NCBI GenBank assembly: GCA_965146665.1
Contig: CBCTHE010000005.1
Span: 140,308-204,307 of the forward strand
Source of the DNA: Ructibacterium sp965146665
Lineage (GTDB): Bacteria; Bacillota; Clostridia; Monoglobales; Monoglobaceae
DNA: 64,000 nt
Reading direction: 5' to 3'
Below, piece by piece: positions 33,312 to 43,167 of this stretch. Positions within the stretch are counted from its first letter, which is position 1. Each line of letters begins with the position of its first letter. The notes under the pieces were generated by a model, which saw nothing but the letters and a program-made list of their open reading frames with translations, did not search any database and had not been told where the DNA came from. The position numbers and the translations under genes were made by a program.

Positions 33312-35987
33312 TTAAAAAACAACCCGCACCGTCGCGATTTTCCAGGGCGCCAGTGTGGTTATCACCCTGCTGCCCGCAATGCGTACCTCGCCCGCAATGG
33401 GCTCCTCGTTCAAATTGGTCAGACCGGCCTTTGCAACCGGCCGGTCAAAGGCGATCTCCGCCGCGGCCGTATCCCCGGAGGCATTGAATACCCGCACAAT
33501 CACTGCATTGGCATCCGCCTCCGCGCGTTTGATGACGCTGGTGCATATATGCCTGCCCGATACAGAGATCAAACTCTCGGGCTTTGCGAGTTCGGTTTCC
33601 CGGTGCGCCTCGCGGTAGCCGGTCAGCAGTTTTGCCGCCATCAAATCCTGTCTTCTGACCAGATCCGCATAGACGACCTCACCGTCCAGGGGCACAAGGG
33701 CGAAGCTGTACTCCAGCACACCGTTGAGCTGGCACAGCACCTCCTGGTCATTGCCGGCCACCGTGTTGCGGATTGACCGCAGAAGGGTGACCGCAATGGT
33801 TCCGTTTTTATCATCCGCGGCCGCGCACTCGTGCAGACCGCTCATAGAGACAAAGGCAAGGCCGGTTCCGTCGGTACTGCGCTTTCCCACAATGCCGTTC
33901 ATCGCCTTTTCGCGTACCTCCGGCTCATACCAGGTCTCGCTGTCATAGTTAATCGCCGTCGGTCTTTCACAGCAGTAGAACGCCTGACCGGCAAAATAGG
34001 TATCTCCCTTTGTGTAAGTGGGCATGGAAAGTCTCAGCCGATGGTCTCTGGCCCGGTTGTCAAAGCGCAGCTTCACGTCAACCGCCCTCTCGTCCGCGCC
34101 CAGGCTTATGTCAAACACCGCTTGGCAGGCAATGGTGCGGCCGCCCCGTCTGAAACTGGACTCGTTCCGGAAAATCTCCGCAGGCAGAATCAGCTCCTTG
34201 GTGATTCTGAAGCCGGTGCGCACCAAGCCGCACTCTGTTTTTTCGATCACCGCCGGCGCGCCGGTGGAATACACCACCCTGTCCTCCCGGCAGCCTGCGT
34301 GGAACCAGCCGTCGCCGATCTCGGAATCGTCCATCAATCTTAGCTGATTTTCATAGATTTTTCCCGTCTTTTTGTCCAGGATGTTCAGCTCGCCGTTTCC
34401 GGTAATGGTGACGCAAAGGTGCTCATTTTCCATATAATCGTCCCCGGAGACCATCTGCCGCAAATACCGGGACGGCGTTTGGCTGGGCACAATTTTGAAT
34501 TCGCTCTTTCCCCCCGCAGGCAGAACAGCCCGAAAAGCCACTCTGTATCGGTCCGTCCGCTGTGCGTACTGATCCTTTACCCTGTTAAAGAAGTTCCGGT
34601 ATATGTTTACAATTTGATACGGCAGTTCTCGGCCCTCGCTGTCCAGAATCCGGAAGCTGTTCAGCGTCTCATAGCCGAAGGGCTCCGCATAGGCGGCGGG
34701 ATAATTCCGCTTCATCAGCAGATCCGCCTCAATCACACCATCCCGGGCAAAGGGCAGCGTGTTATACACAGTCAAAATCCCCTCTGTGTCAATCTCTTCA
34801 CTTTTCATCAGATACGGCCTCTGATTCTCCCACATAAAATCCGCTTCCAGCGTGTCACAGATTTCCCTGACCTGGTCAAACCGGTATTCCATATCCTTGT
34901 GTACCTGGGTCAGAGAACAGCCGCAGATGGAATCGTGGGGATGGTTCTGGAGCAGATACCGATAGGCGGTCTCAACATAGGCCTGCGGACATGCATAGCC
35001 CGTCATGGCCCCCATTGCCAGCATTGGCTCAACCACCTTTTCCAGCCGGCTCTGGCATTCGTCATTGGCTTTTTTCAGTGTATAATAGCTGGACAGGGTA
35101 TGGGTGATCAGCTGACCAAAGGTATTCTTCATGGTGGTATTCATCTCGCCCTCAATCACCCGCATCCGATCCCGGTACTGCTCCAGCTGTCTGCCGGCCT
35201 CGGACAGATCCGCCTGATGCACCTTCACATCCGGAAACGCCTTCTCAATCTGCGCCCTGTACTTTGGCGCATCCGCATGCATGGGCCTGTGGTCCAGCGC
35301 ATCCATGATCACATACACGGGAATATCGGTCAGAGAGAACAGGAACTCCATATATTCCCTGTTCTTCTGCTCAATGACCTCCAGGGAATTCAGCTCCATC
35401 CCCCGCTCCTTTGAGAGAACCTCTCCGCAGTACTCGCCATAGCCGCTCCTGTCTCCCATGCGGAAATTGATACACTGACTGCCGTCCGGCGCCTGCCAGA
35501 TAAAATAGGGATCCGTCTTGCCCGCGCCGCGGCAGAAGAGGGAATACGGAATGCCAAAGCCCTGAAAAATCTGCGGCATCTGTGCGATATGTCCGAAAAT
35601 ATCACAGATATACCCAAACTTCCACGCCTCTCCGGCCCCCCATTCCCGGGACAGCCTGTGCCCGCGCATCAGATTGCGGATCAGGCTCTCGCCGGACAGG
35701 TTGAACTCGTCCGGCATCACATACCACGGGCCGATCTTAATCCGATCCTGCGCGATCAGTTTTTTCAGCTTCTCTGCGCCCTGAGGATTGATCTCCTGAT
35801 AATCCTCCAGAACAATGGTCTGTCCGTCCAGATGGAATACGCCAAATTCCGGATCTTCCTCCATCACGCGCACCACATCATCCAGCACCTTGACCAGCCT
35901 AAACCGGAACGCCTGAAAGGTCTGATACCATTCTCTGTCCCAGTGCGTGCCGGAAAAATAATAAACGTCTTTCTGCTTTTCTGCCAT
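33312..35987 (-). CDS. GH38 alpha-mannosidase, cytoplasmic
   Basis: 891 residues without a signal peptide. GH38 marks are THWDREWY (zinc His15 and Asp17), YICDIFGHIAQMPQI (catalytic nucleophile Asp129), and QNHPHDSICGCS further on, followed by the long beta-rich C-terminal domains of the family. It removes terminal alpha-mannose from imported oligosaccharides. It has its own promoter and precedes the ROK gene by 83 bp. The context suggests that mannose goes to the ManA-like isomerase. Length and motifs are normal for bacterial GH38. Confidence 0.93.
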   Translation of the reverse strand: MAEKQKDVYYFSGTHWDREWYQTFQAFRFRLVKVLDDVVRVMEEDPEFGVFHLDGQTIVLEDYQEINPQGAEKLKKLIAQDRIKIGPWYVMPDEFNLSGESLIRNLMRGHRLSREWGAGEAWKFGYICDIFGHIAQMPQIFQGFGIPYSLFCRGAGKTDPYFIWQAPDGSQCINFRMGDRSGYGEYCGEVLSKERGMELNSLEVIEQKNREYMEFLFSLTDIPVYVIMDALDHRPMHADAPKYRAQIEKAFPDVKVHQADLSEAGRQLEQYRDRMRVIEGEMNTTMKNTFGQLITHTLSSYYTLKKANDECQSRLEKVVEPMLAMGAMTGYACPQAYVETAYRYLLQNHPHDSICGCSLTQVHKDMEYRFDQVREICDTLEADFMWENQRPYLMKSEEIDTEGILTVYNTLPFARDGVIEADLLMKRNYPAAYAEPFGYETLNSFRILDSEGRELPYQIVNIYRNFFNRVKDQYAQRTDRYRVAFRAVLPAGGKSEFKIVPSQTPSRYLRQMVSGDDYMENEHLCVTITGNGELNILDKKTGKIYENQLRLMDDSEIGDGWFHAGCREDRVVYSTGAPAVIEKTECGLVRTGFRITKELILPAEIFRNESSFRRGGRTIACQAVFDISLGADERAVDVKLRFDNRARDHRLRLSMPTYTKGDTYFAGQAFYCCERPTAINYDSETWYEPEVREKAMNGIVGKRSTDGTGLAFVSMSGLHECAAADDKNGTIAVTLLRSIRNTVAGNDQEVLCQLNGVLEYSFALVPLDGEVVYADLVRRQDLMAAKLLTGYREAHRETELAKPESLISVSGRHICTSVIKRAEADANAVIVRVFNASGDTAAAEIAFDRPVAKAGLTNLNEEPIAGEVRIAGSRVITTLAPWKIATVRVVF

Positions 35988-36086
35988 TGTCTCTCTCTCC
36001 TGTTTTATAATTTTACAGCGCTTCGCCTTGCCCCTAAAATAAATTTATAATGGCTCCAGACATTTTCTGCGGCTGTTTTCAAACCC

Positions 36087-36115
36087 ATTCTACCAAACTG
36101 CGGTTTATTTGTAAA
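36087..36115 (-). promoter_or_regulatory. Sigma-A promoter of the mannosidase gene
   Basis: Minus strand TTTACA (36115-36110), 17-bp spacer, TAGAAT (36092-36087), leaving a leader of about 95 nt. Confidence 0.6.
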
Positions 36116-36181
36116 TGCTTTTTACCATTTTTGTGACTGGAATTCTCGCCGCGCGGCAAAAGATAAACTGCCGAACCAAAT

Positions 36182-36220
36182 AAAAACACCGGAGCTGACT
36201 GACTCTGGCTCCGGTGTTTT
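36182..36220. terminator. Bidirectional terminator ending lyase operon 2
   Basis: Stem ACACCGGAGC/GCTCCGGTGT (36186-36195 with 36208-36217) has a 12-nt loop, with A and T runs on both sides. It lies about 110 bp past the SLH gene ending at 36330. Together with the mannosidase promoter it accounts for the 340-bp gap 35988-36329; I see nothing else there. Confidence 0.85.
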
Positions 36221-36329
36221 ATGCTATGGTTTGAAATTCCTATAAAAGCCTCACGCCCATCCCCTGTCCTGCTCGTTTGGGATGGTGATTGAACACTGGC
36301 TTAGACACCGCGTTGGCTTTGCTCCCTGT

Positions 36330-39300
36330 TCAGTTCAGCTTGTAGATCACCAGCGAGGTTGCCTTGAAATTGCTGTATTGTATGAACACAAGATCGCCTT
36401 CCACAATATCCCCAAGGCTTCCGGAAGAACACCGGGAATCCGCCTGTCTGTTCTCATCATAGAGATAGACGTTGACGGCATTGTTGGCAGCATCCCACAC
36501 CGACTGAATCTTTTCTGTCAAATCCGCGCTGTTGGTCTCAACCCGGATTTTCCCGTTTTTGACATCCAGCACCTTCCCCAGAACGGTTTGAAGATAATTG
36601 TTTGTCAGCGTAACCGTCTGCATGGCATCCGTGTGAATGGCATCAAAGTCCAGCGTCTGAACCACACCGGAGATTTCCCCGTCCCTGTTCCGGTTAAACC
36701 GTATCAGGTCTCCCTGTCCCGGATCCGGGAATATATCCTGGGTCACGCTTTCCGCGATGGGCAGATCCACCTCCTGGCCGTCAAAATACCCATGTACCGT
36801 CCGGTTTGTGTTTCCCTCCGCGTCAATTCCCTGGGACACATAACTCACCAGCATCACTTTGCTGGAGCTGTAAACCGAGGCTCCCGAATAATCGTCCTGA
36901 CAAATGAGAATAATGTCCGGTATTGCAAATTCCGACTCATTGAAGGTTATCACCTCATAGTTCCGGTTGTCTGTGAACACCGCTGCGGTTTCAAACTGGT
37001 ATTCCTTCTCTTCCTCAACATTGCTCTTGGGCGCCTTGACAATGACGGTTTCCTCGTCCAGATAGACCTTCTGGGTCACATCACTGGTGTGCTGAAGCGA
37101 TTTTGTCGCGCTTCGGTATGTCAGGTTCCGAAGCGTCCCGGTGGTTAAGAGCGCCTGCTTTTGATCCTCGCCGGCTTCTTCCAGGACTGGCGTATCTATG
37201 CTGACAATTTTATCCGCGTCGTTGAGCCGGTATCGGATGATCTGACTGTATTTTACCTCGTCCTTGCCAATCAGGCCCGCCAGGGTGTCCGCAACCTTTG
37301 CGCCGTCCTGCCGCACCCCGTTATAGATTATCCGGTCTGCGCCGTACAGGACCTGCCATTCATTGTCCTGATTCAGCACCTTGAAGAGCGCCGTCTGCGC
37401 GATTCCGCTGAGTTTCGCGGCGCCCTTGAGAATGCCCACCCCGCCCAGGCTCTGTTCACCCGCCGCGGCGATCCGGCCAAAGGCGTCAAGATAAAAGGTA
37501 TTCTCTGTCCCCAGCTTCATATCAAGCTCCAGACCGGGCACCAATTCCATGCTCCGCTCATCCACGACTGCCGTTGCCGGCTCCGCGGACTGGTCCAGCC
37601 GGTTCAGCATGCCAAAGACCGGATGATCCGAAACGAGCACCTGAATCAGCTTTCCGTCCCGGCTCTGCTGAACGGACAGAACATTCCACTCCTGAATGTC
37701 CCCCAGCTCAATCTCAACGCCGTCTTTTAAAATGGCGCATACCACATCAGCGTCATTTGGGTCATACCGGAAATCATCCCCAATCTTGTTTTTTACCACG
37801 CCGCTGGCTGCAAAGACCCCATCCGCGACAACCGTTTCATAGGAGGTCACCCGAACGGTGTCATATCCGCCTGAACCGCTGTCCCGCACCAGGGTTACAG
37901 CCCCGCTGGCGGGCTTTAAATCCGCCTCAGTGTAGGTATCCAGCCGTTTTCCATTCCAAATCACATTGGCTGCGCTTGAAATCTCGGCCTCCTTGTATCT
38001 GCCGTTTTCTGCCTCATAGGTCATCCGTATGGCCCCGTATTCCGCTTTCACTGACTGGATCCGGTTTGCCTGCAGGGTCAGTTCCTCTTTGGCAAACCGG
38101 TCCCGCAGAGTATAGCACAGCACCACAAACCGCTCCCGGTCCATCGGGGATTCCGTATAATAGAACTCCACCGACTGTCCAAGACGCGCGGCAATGTCGG
38201 TATATCCATACAGGTAAATCTGACCGCCGATGCGCACCTCTCCCTGTTTCAAAGACGACTCGCCAGCCAGCAGGGCGGTCTGGTCCGTCTCCTCCACCAC
38301 GCCCTCACCGCGGTAAATGCCCAGGTTCTCTGACAGCAGCGTAACATCTTTCCGGCTTTCATACCGGGTCGTGCTCCCAAAAGCGACCGGCTCTAAAATC
38401 TCAGTCCGCAGCGTCTGGTAAACCATTGCGGCAACATCGCCCCGGACAGCCTGTGCGGTGCGCTCCGCGGTCACCCCGGCCAGCAGGTCATACCGGGCGG
38501 CAACCTTCCAATATCCCAGCGGATATCCGCCCTCATTCTCGGCATACACATCATAGCCCAGGGCGCAGACCAGCATCTTGGCCGCCTCCTCATACAAAAC
38601 CGGATCCTCCGGCCGGAACTGTCCGCCGTCTCCGTTCACAATTCCAAGCGCCGTCGCCGCCGCGATATCCGCCGCGGCCCAATGGTCCGGCGCAACGTCC
38701 GCATAGCTTTCCCCGTCTGCTGCACCGCCGCCGGAAACTCCCAAAATGCGGGCGGCAATGGCCGTCATCTCGGCCCGGGTGACGGGTTCCTCCGGCCGGA
38801 AGTTCCCATCCTCATAGCCGTTGATAACGCCAATGGTACCCAAAAAATCCGCCGCGTTCTGATACCTTGTTCCGGCGGTATCCGCAAACTGCACCGGCTT
38901 TTGCAGTCCCTCCAGGGGATCCGGCACCACCTCTTCAAATCTGACCGCGTCCGCCATGGTATAGCCGGCAGCTGTGGCCAAAATTTTCACATAATTGCTC
39001 TCCCCTTTGGAAAGGGTATAGGTTCCCAGCAAATTCCACTGGCCGCCGTTGGCCCTCATATTCACCGTAATGCCGGCATCAACACCATCCCGATGCTGGA
39101 TTTCAATGGGGACCTCTGTCGGACGGTTGGTGCCCGCCGGCCACCAAAGGTAAATGCGGTAAAGCGCCTCCGCCGCAATAACCGGCGTAAAGGTAACGGA
39201 TTTATCCTCGTCAGCTCCGGCGGTATTGTCGGACAGGTAGTTCGATCCGTAAAAATCCGAATTATAGGTTCCCTTGGTCCATTCTCCCTGCACAGAACAG

Positions 39301-39419
39301 CCCGGATCATTGTTGTCAATGATAATATCTGCGCCGTCCGCCGCAAAACCGAACACGGGCAATATCTGCAGCAGGAGCAGGGTCAAAATCACCAGCAAAC
39401 CCAAATGCCTTTTTCTCAC
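36330..39419 (-). CDS. SLH protein with golvesin-C-like module and long beta-rich region
   Basis: The start is the GTG at 39419, 6 nt after GGAGGG; the upstream ATGs lie in the ribosome site. The 1029-residue protein has a signal peptide (VRKRHLGLLVILTLLLLQIL), a golvesin-C-like beta-domain (~28-165, IIIDNNDPGCSVQGEW...YLWWPAGTNRP...AADAVRF-type), then SLH units (~190-345, e.g. INGYEDGNFRPEEPVTRAEM and IVNGDGGQFRPEDPVLYEE). A ~690-residue beta-rich region with no catalytic motif follows. It is the counterpart of 11282-13948 in operon 1. It is the last gene of operon 2 and follows another SLH protein by 14 bp. A surface structural or glycan-docking role is inferred. Confidence 0.75.
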   Translation of the reverse strand: MRKRHLGLLVILTLLLLQILPVFGFAADGADIIIDNNDPGCSVQGEWTKGTYNSDFYGSNYLSDNTAGADEDKSVTFTPVIAAEALYRIYLWWPAGTNRPTEVPIEIQHRDGVDAGITVNMRANGGQWNLLGTYTLSKGESNYVKILATAAGYTMADAVRFEEVVPDPLEGLQKPVQFADTAGTRYQNAADFLGTIGVINGYEDGNFRPEEPVTRAEMTAIAARILGVSGGGAADGESYADVAPDHWAAADIAAATALGIVNGDGGQFRPEDPVLYEEAAKMLVCALGYDVYAENEGGYPLGYWKVAARYDLLAGVTAERTAQAVRGDVAAMVYQTLRTEILEPVAFGSTTRYESRKDVTLLSENLGIYRGEGVVEETDQTALLAGESSLKQGEVRIGGQIYLYGYTDIAARLGQSVEFYYTESPMDRERFVVLCYTLRDRFAKEELTLQANRIQSVKAEYGAIRMTYEAENGRYKEAEISSAANVIWNGKRLDTYTEADLKPASGAVTLVRDSGSGGYDTVRVTSYETVVADGVFAASGVVKNKIGDDFRYDPNDADVVCAILKDGVEIELGDIQEWNVLSVQQSRDGKLIQVLVSDHPVFGMLNRLDQSAEPATAVVDERSMELVPGLELDMKLGTENTFYLDAFGRIAAAGEQSLGGVGILKGAAKLSGIAQTALFKVLNQDNEWQVLYGADRIIYNGVRQDGAKVADTLAGLIGKDEVKYSQIIRYRLNDADKIVSIDTPVLEEAGEDQKQALLTTGTLRNLTYRSATKSLQHTSDVTQKVYLDEETVIVKAPKSNVEEEKEYQFETAAVFTDNRNYEVITFNESEFAIPDIILICQDDYSGASVYSSSKVMLVSYVSQGIDAEGNTNRTVHGYFDGQEVDLPIAESVTQDIFPDPGQGDLIRFNRNRDGEISGVVQTLDFDAIHTDAMQTVTLTNNYLQTVLGKVLDVKNGKIRVETNSADLTEKIQSVWDAANNAVNVYLYDENRQADSRCSSGSLGDIVEGDLVFIQYSNFKATSLVIYKLN

Positions 39420-39433
39420 TGTGGTCCCTCCCA

Positions 39434-41161
39434 TCAAACTTCGGATGCCGTCAGCAGTCCGTCCAGCATCTTGGCCGCCTCAGCCCGGGACGCGTTCTGC
39501 TCCGGCGCAAAGTTCCCGTCACCGACGCCATTGATGATACCGGCCCGCTGCATTTGTCTGACCGCCTCTCTGGCATAGGGCGCAATGGCCCCTTCGTCCA
39601 GAAAGGTCTCCGCCTCCCGCGTACCTGCCGGAATTCGTTCCGTATACAACGCTGCCCGCCACATCATGGCCGCCATCTCCTGCCGGGTGATGTGCCTGCC
39701 GACGCCAAAGGTCCGGGCGTCATAGCCATTGACAAGCTGTATCCGGCTGGCCGCCGCAATATAAGGCGCGTACCAGGCATCCGGCTCCACATCCGCAAAA
39801 CCGGATGCTTCCTCCGCGTCCTGGGGCGTCAAGCCAAATGCCAGCATAAGCATTTTCACATACTGCTCCCGGGTAAGCAGCTCCTGCGGCGCGAAAGTCC
39901 TGTCACCAACTCCGTTGATGATTCCTCTCTCCGCCAGCCGCAGAATGCTCTCCACCGCCCAGGGGACCTCTTCCAGATCGCGGAAAACAGGTTCCTGTTC
40001 CGGCGGATCTGTGGTCTCTGGCTGTTTGTCCTGCCCGGTCACCTCCACGGCCCCGGTCACGGATCCGCCGCCCGGCCGGCCTCCACCGCCGCCGGTTCCG
40101 CCGCCGGTCCCAGCCGGTGTGGTGGTTCCGCCGGGTTTTTTCACTTTCTCTTCAAATCTCCGCTTGATTGCAGCGGCGGTTGAAAAATTCTGTCCCACCA
40201 GCGCCGCGCGGACCAGTGTTTGCTCAGAAGAGGTCAATCTGGAATAGTCCCCGCTCAGATCAATACCCAAAACCGTTTCATAGTTTTCCAGAACTTTTGC
40301 AATGGTTCCCGCGGTTGCCGTATTGACCTCCACAATCGCCAATGCCTCGGAAAACGCGGACTGTACCTCTGCCAGCGCCTCCGCCTTTGGGCTGAAGGGT
40401 CTTGCCCTGTCCAGCAGTTCTGTCACCCTGCTTTGATATGCTCCCAGCTTTGCCCAGGCGCTCTCCGCACCCAGCGGAAGGCCCAGCGCGGCCTGATACT
40501 GCTCCAGCATGTCTGCCAGTCCGGTTTTTTTCGCGCCGTTCACACGCAGGATGGCCAGCGCCGGATTGAAAGAAGCGGCAAGCGCCGTCCAGTCCTCCTG
40601 TCCGCCGTCCAGAACCGCCTGCGCGACCTGCTGCTGTTCCGCCCCGGACAGAAGGGTGAGATCTTCCGCCAAAAGCCCCTGGCTCTCCATGGCGAGACGG
40701 ACATTTGCTTCCGTCTGCCAGGCCGCGGCGAGCGCTGCGGCGTCCGCCGCATTTGTGATCAGAGAGAATGCCCGTTCCAAATCCGCTTCCCGTACATACA
40801 GCAATTCCTGCGTCAGCGGTGCCTCCATGGATCGGCTCTGTATCAGAAATCTGTAATAGCCGGCCCCATCTGTTTCCTCCAGCCCAAAGACAAACCCGTA
40901 GCTCCCCTTGCTGTCACTGGCGGTCTGCCCTATAAAGCAGGTATTGCCGCGCCCGATCCCCGCCGCAGGGTCATCTTTGTACACGGCCAGCATCACCAGT
41001 TCCTCCGGCATATCCGGCAGAACACCCCGGACGGTTACCCGGGTTTCTTCCATTTCCACCCGCATTGCTGCCGGCGCATCCTCCGCGGCACATGGCCGCA
41101 CAGTCAGCAGCATGCCAAAGGCCAGGAACACAGTCAGACATCTTCGAAATTTCAATCCCAT
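39434..41161 (-). CDS. SLH-anchored protein with helical N-terminal region, function unknown
   Basis: The start is the ATG at 41161, 8 nt after GGAG, five codons inside the longest frame; it opens a signal peptide (MGLKFRRCLTVFLAFGMLL). Of about 575 residues, ~30-130 look like a small beta domain and ~130-340 are helical with loose repeats (AILRVNGAKKTGLADMLEQY; AIVEVNTATAGTIAKVLENY). A Thr/Gly/Pro-rich linker (~340-370) leads to three SLH units (~385-575, each with a xINGVGDxTFAP-like core). The helical repeats have no family I recognise. It may be an S-layer spacer or adaptor for the other exported proteins of operon 2. Confidence 0.75.
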   Translation of the reverse strand: MGLKFRRCLTVFLAFGMLLTVRPCAAEDAPAAMRVEMEETRVTVRGVLPDMPEELVMLAVYKDDPAAGIGRGNTCFIGQTASDSKGSYGFVFGLEETDGAGYYRFLIQSRSMEAPLTQELLYVREADLERAFSLITNAADAAALAAAWQTEANVRLAMESQGLLAEDLTLLSGAEQQQVAQAVLDGGQEDWTALAASFNPALAILRVNGAKKTGLADMLEQYQAALGLPLGAESAWAKLGAYQSRVTELLDRARPFSPKAEALAEVQSAFSEALAIVEVNTATAGTIAKVLENYETVLGIDLSGDYSRLTSSEQTLVRAALVGQNFSTAAAIKRRFEEKVKKPGGTTTPAGTGGGTGGGGGRPGGGSVTGAVEVTGQDKQPETTDPPEQEPVFRDLEEVPWAVESILRLAERGIINGVGDRTFAPQELLTREQYVKMLMLAFGLTPQDAEEASGFADVEPDAWYAPYIAAASRIQLVNGYDARTFGVGRHITRQEMAAMMWRAALYTERIPAGTREAETFLDEGAIAPYAREAVRQMQRAGIINGVGDGNFAPEQNASRAEAAKMLDGLLTASEV

Positions 41162-41181
41162 TTTTTCCACTCCCATGCACG

Positions 41182-41736
41182 TCAGAATATTGCATTCAGC
41201 ATTTGAATCAGCGCTTTCTCCCGCACCGGATCAAAGATCTCCGGCTGGTCACTCAGAATGATCAACCCGCTCTCATCCCAAAACACCTCTTTACCCAACG
41301 CCTCCGCCACCGCCCGAAGGGGCAGGAACATCCGTCCGTCCTGAATAAATCCCGGAACATCCAGCGGTCTCGGCTGTCCGTTGACAGTATAGGACATCTC
41401 CCCGGCCTTTACCCGTATGCTTGTGCCGCCAAAGGTGACCACGGCCGTCTCCTGCCCTTCATCCCACGCAGCGGCCGCCTCCAGGGCCTCCGCCGCAAAC
41501 CGCAGCGGGACAAAGGTGCGGTCCTGTGTTTCCATCGGCACAATGGCCGGGTTCTCCGGATCAATCTGGGTCTGTACCCGGTTCACAAAAGCCTTCGCGG
41601 AGCCGGTTCGCAGTATGACCGAGCCCTCAAGCCGGTCTGCCGCGGAACGTGCCGTCTCTGCCCCAAAACAGCGTGCGGAGGCCAGCGACAGCATCAGACA
41701 CAGTCCTGCCGCGCATAATCTTGTCCAGCGTTTCAT
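41182..41736 (-). CDS. Secreted copper-amine-oxidase N-terminal-like domain protein
   Basis: The start is the ATG at 41736 (MKRWTRLCAAGLCLMLSLAS), behind GAAAGGGGA; the longer frame has no signal peptide. The 184-residue product carries the beta-alpha repeats of the Cu_amine_oxidN1 stalk domain: DRTFVPLRFAAEALEAAAAW followed by GRMFLPLRAVAEALGKEVFW. This domain has no oxidase activity. In Clostridia it often accompanies SLH or wall proteins and is thought to bind wall or glycan. It is packed between two exported proteins with gaps of about 20-25 bp. Confidence 0.82.
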   Translation of the reverse strand: MKRWTRLCAAGLCLMLSLASARCFGAETARSAADRLEGSVILRTGSAKAFVNRVQTQIDPENPAIVPMETQDRTFVPLRFAAEALEAAAAWDEGQETAVVTFGGTSIRVKAGEMSYTVNGQPRPLDVPGFIQDGRMFLPLRAVAEALGKEVFWDESGLIILSDQPEIFDPVREKALIQMLNAIF

Positions 41737-41761
41737 ATCGCATTCCCCTTTCCGGCCACGC

Positions 41762-43153
41762 TTAAGAAAATCCATTGGCGCCAAAATACGCCGACTTTCC
41801 AATGGCACGCAAATCCATCACATCCCGGACCAGGTGAAACTCCAGATGATAGTCGGAAATACTCTGCGCCGCATCGTCCGGCACCGCGATCCGCGCCTCC
41901 AGCATCTGTTTCTCTCCCTGCTTCACCGCAATCCGCCCGGATGCCGCAATATCCTTCAGATACGACAGCCCGTCCTTTTCCTGATACAGCCCCAGTACAA
42001 GCATAGCGGCGGCATCTCCGTCCGGACTGTAATTACGCACCTCCACCCGGCCGGTCAGCATCCCGGCACACAGTCCCTCACCGCTGATATCCGTCTCTCC
42101 GCGCAGTACCGCGTAATCCGCCGCCTTTAGACTGCCGGCCTGGGTGCGGAACCCAATGCGCTGGGTGAGCTTATCCTGTTCCAAACCATGAATGTCCATC
42201 AGATCTAAAATCTCCACGGTAAACTCCGTCTGAAAGGCCAGCTCCTCCGCCGGCTCCAGCAGTACGGTACGCCCTCCATCCTCCAGCAGGATCTGGGAAA
42301 GCGGCACCGCGCCGCTGACACTTTTCACACGGAAATGCGCGGCTGTGCACATCTCCTCAGGGATTGGATTGTTAAAGTTCAGCCGGATGATCTGATCCTC
42401 CGCCACTTCCTGGTCCCCGTCTGCCGGCGTGCTCCCGGTCAGCGCGAGCGCCGGAAAATCCACCAGCTGACACGGGGCAACCCGGATGTCATCCAGCCAG
42501 GTGTTCCCGGTGCCCACCGGTGTCCCGATGGTGAGTTTTTTCAGACCCAGCAGTTTTGCCTTCAGTGTGCCCGGCACCTCATTTGGATTGATGATATGCT
42601 TTTTAATCTGTGTGCCGTTGACAAAATACCACACAGCAGGGTTCCCGGACGCCGCGCCAAAATCAATCACCATAGAAATGGTGTCCCACTTGCCGGCTGT
42701 ATACCGTTCAATGGCAAAGTTATAGCCGCCCACCGTGTCCGCCAGACGAATATAACCGCTCTCCAGATATACTGCCGCAAGACTTTTTCCGCTCTCGTCC
42801 TCCAGCGTGAACAGATCCCGGCGGGCGAGACTGCCCTCCGTTTTGATCCGCGCGGAGACCGACACCAGGCCGGTCAGCTGATCCGGAAAGATATAATGCA
42901 TGGACAGCGGCTCCGAAGCGCCGGTCTGACGGCAGCATAAAACCTTGCCGCCGTCCTCTGTGATGATCTCCGGCGCGCCGCTTTCCAGCTGCCAATCGCC
43001 CGGACTGCCGTTTTCAAAGTCTGCGGCCAGAAACGGCGCGCCGTCCTCCAGTACCCGTACATCCGCGGGCTCCGCAAAGCCGGGGCCCGCCGGCGCACTC
43101 ACCCCCAGCAGAACGGCTAAAAGCATGCCGGTCCATTTTCTGATTCCCCTCAT
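41762..43153 (-). CDS. Secreted beta-sandwich protein with SbsA-type Ig domain
   Basis: The start is the ATG at 43153, 8 nt after AGAGG; the in-frame GTG three codons earlier overlaps that site. After a signal peptide, residues ~40-215 look like a concanavalin/LamG-type sandwich (FLAADFENGSPGDWQLESG, YTAGKWDTISMVIDFG). Residues ~215-330 form an SbsA-like Ig (Big_5) domain (GSTPADGDQEVAEDQIIRLNF). A C-terminal beta-module shared with neighbouring exported proteins ends the chain. No active-site pattern is visible. It probably binds polysaccharide. Confidence 0.72.
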   Translation of the reverse strand: MRGIRKWTGMLLAVLLGVSAPAGPGFAEPADVRVLEDGAPFLAADFENGSPGDWQLESGAPEIITEDGGKVLCCRQTGASEPLSMHYIFPDQLTGLVSVSARIKTEGSLARRDLFTLEDESGKSLAAVYLESGYIRLADTVGGYNFAIERYTAGKWDTISMVIDFGAASGNPAVWYFVNGTQIKKHIINPNEVPGTLKAKLLGLKKLTIGTPVGTGNTWLDDIRVAPCQLVDFPALALTGSTPADGDQEVAEDQIIRLNFNNPIPEEMCTAAHFRVKSVSGAVPLSQILLEDGGRTVLLEPAEELAFQTEFTVEILDLMDIHGLEQDKLTQRIGFRTQAGSLKAADYAVLRGETDISGEGLCAGMLTGRVEVRNYSPDGDAAAMLVLGLYQEKDGLSYLKDIAASGRIAVKQGEKQMLEARIAVPDDAAQSISDYHLEFHLVRDVMDLRAIGKSAYFGANGFS

Positions 43154-43167
43154 CGTCTTCACCTCTC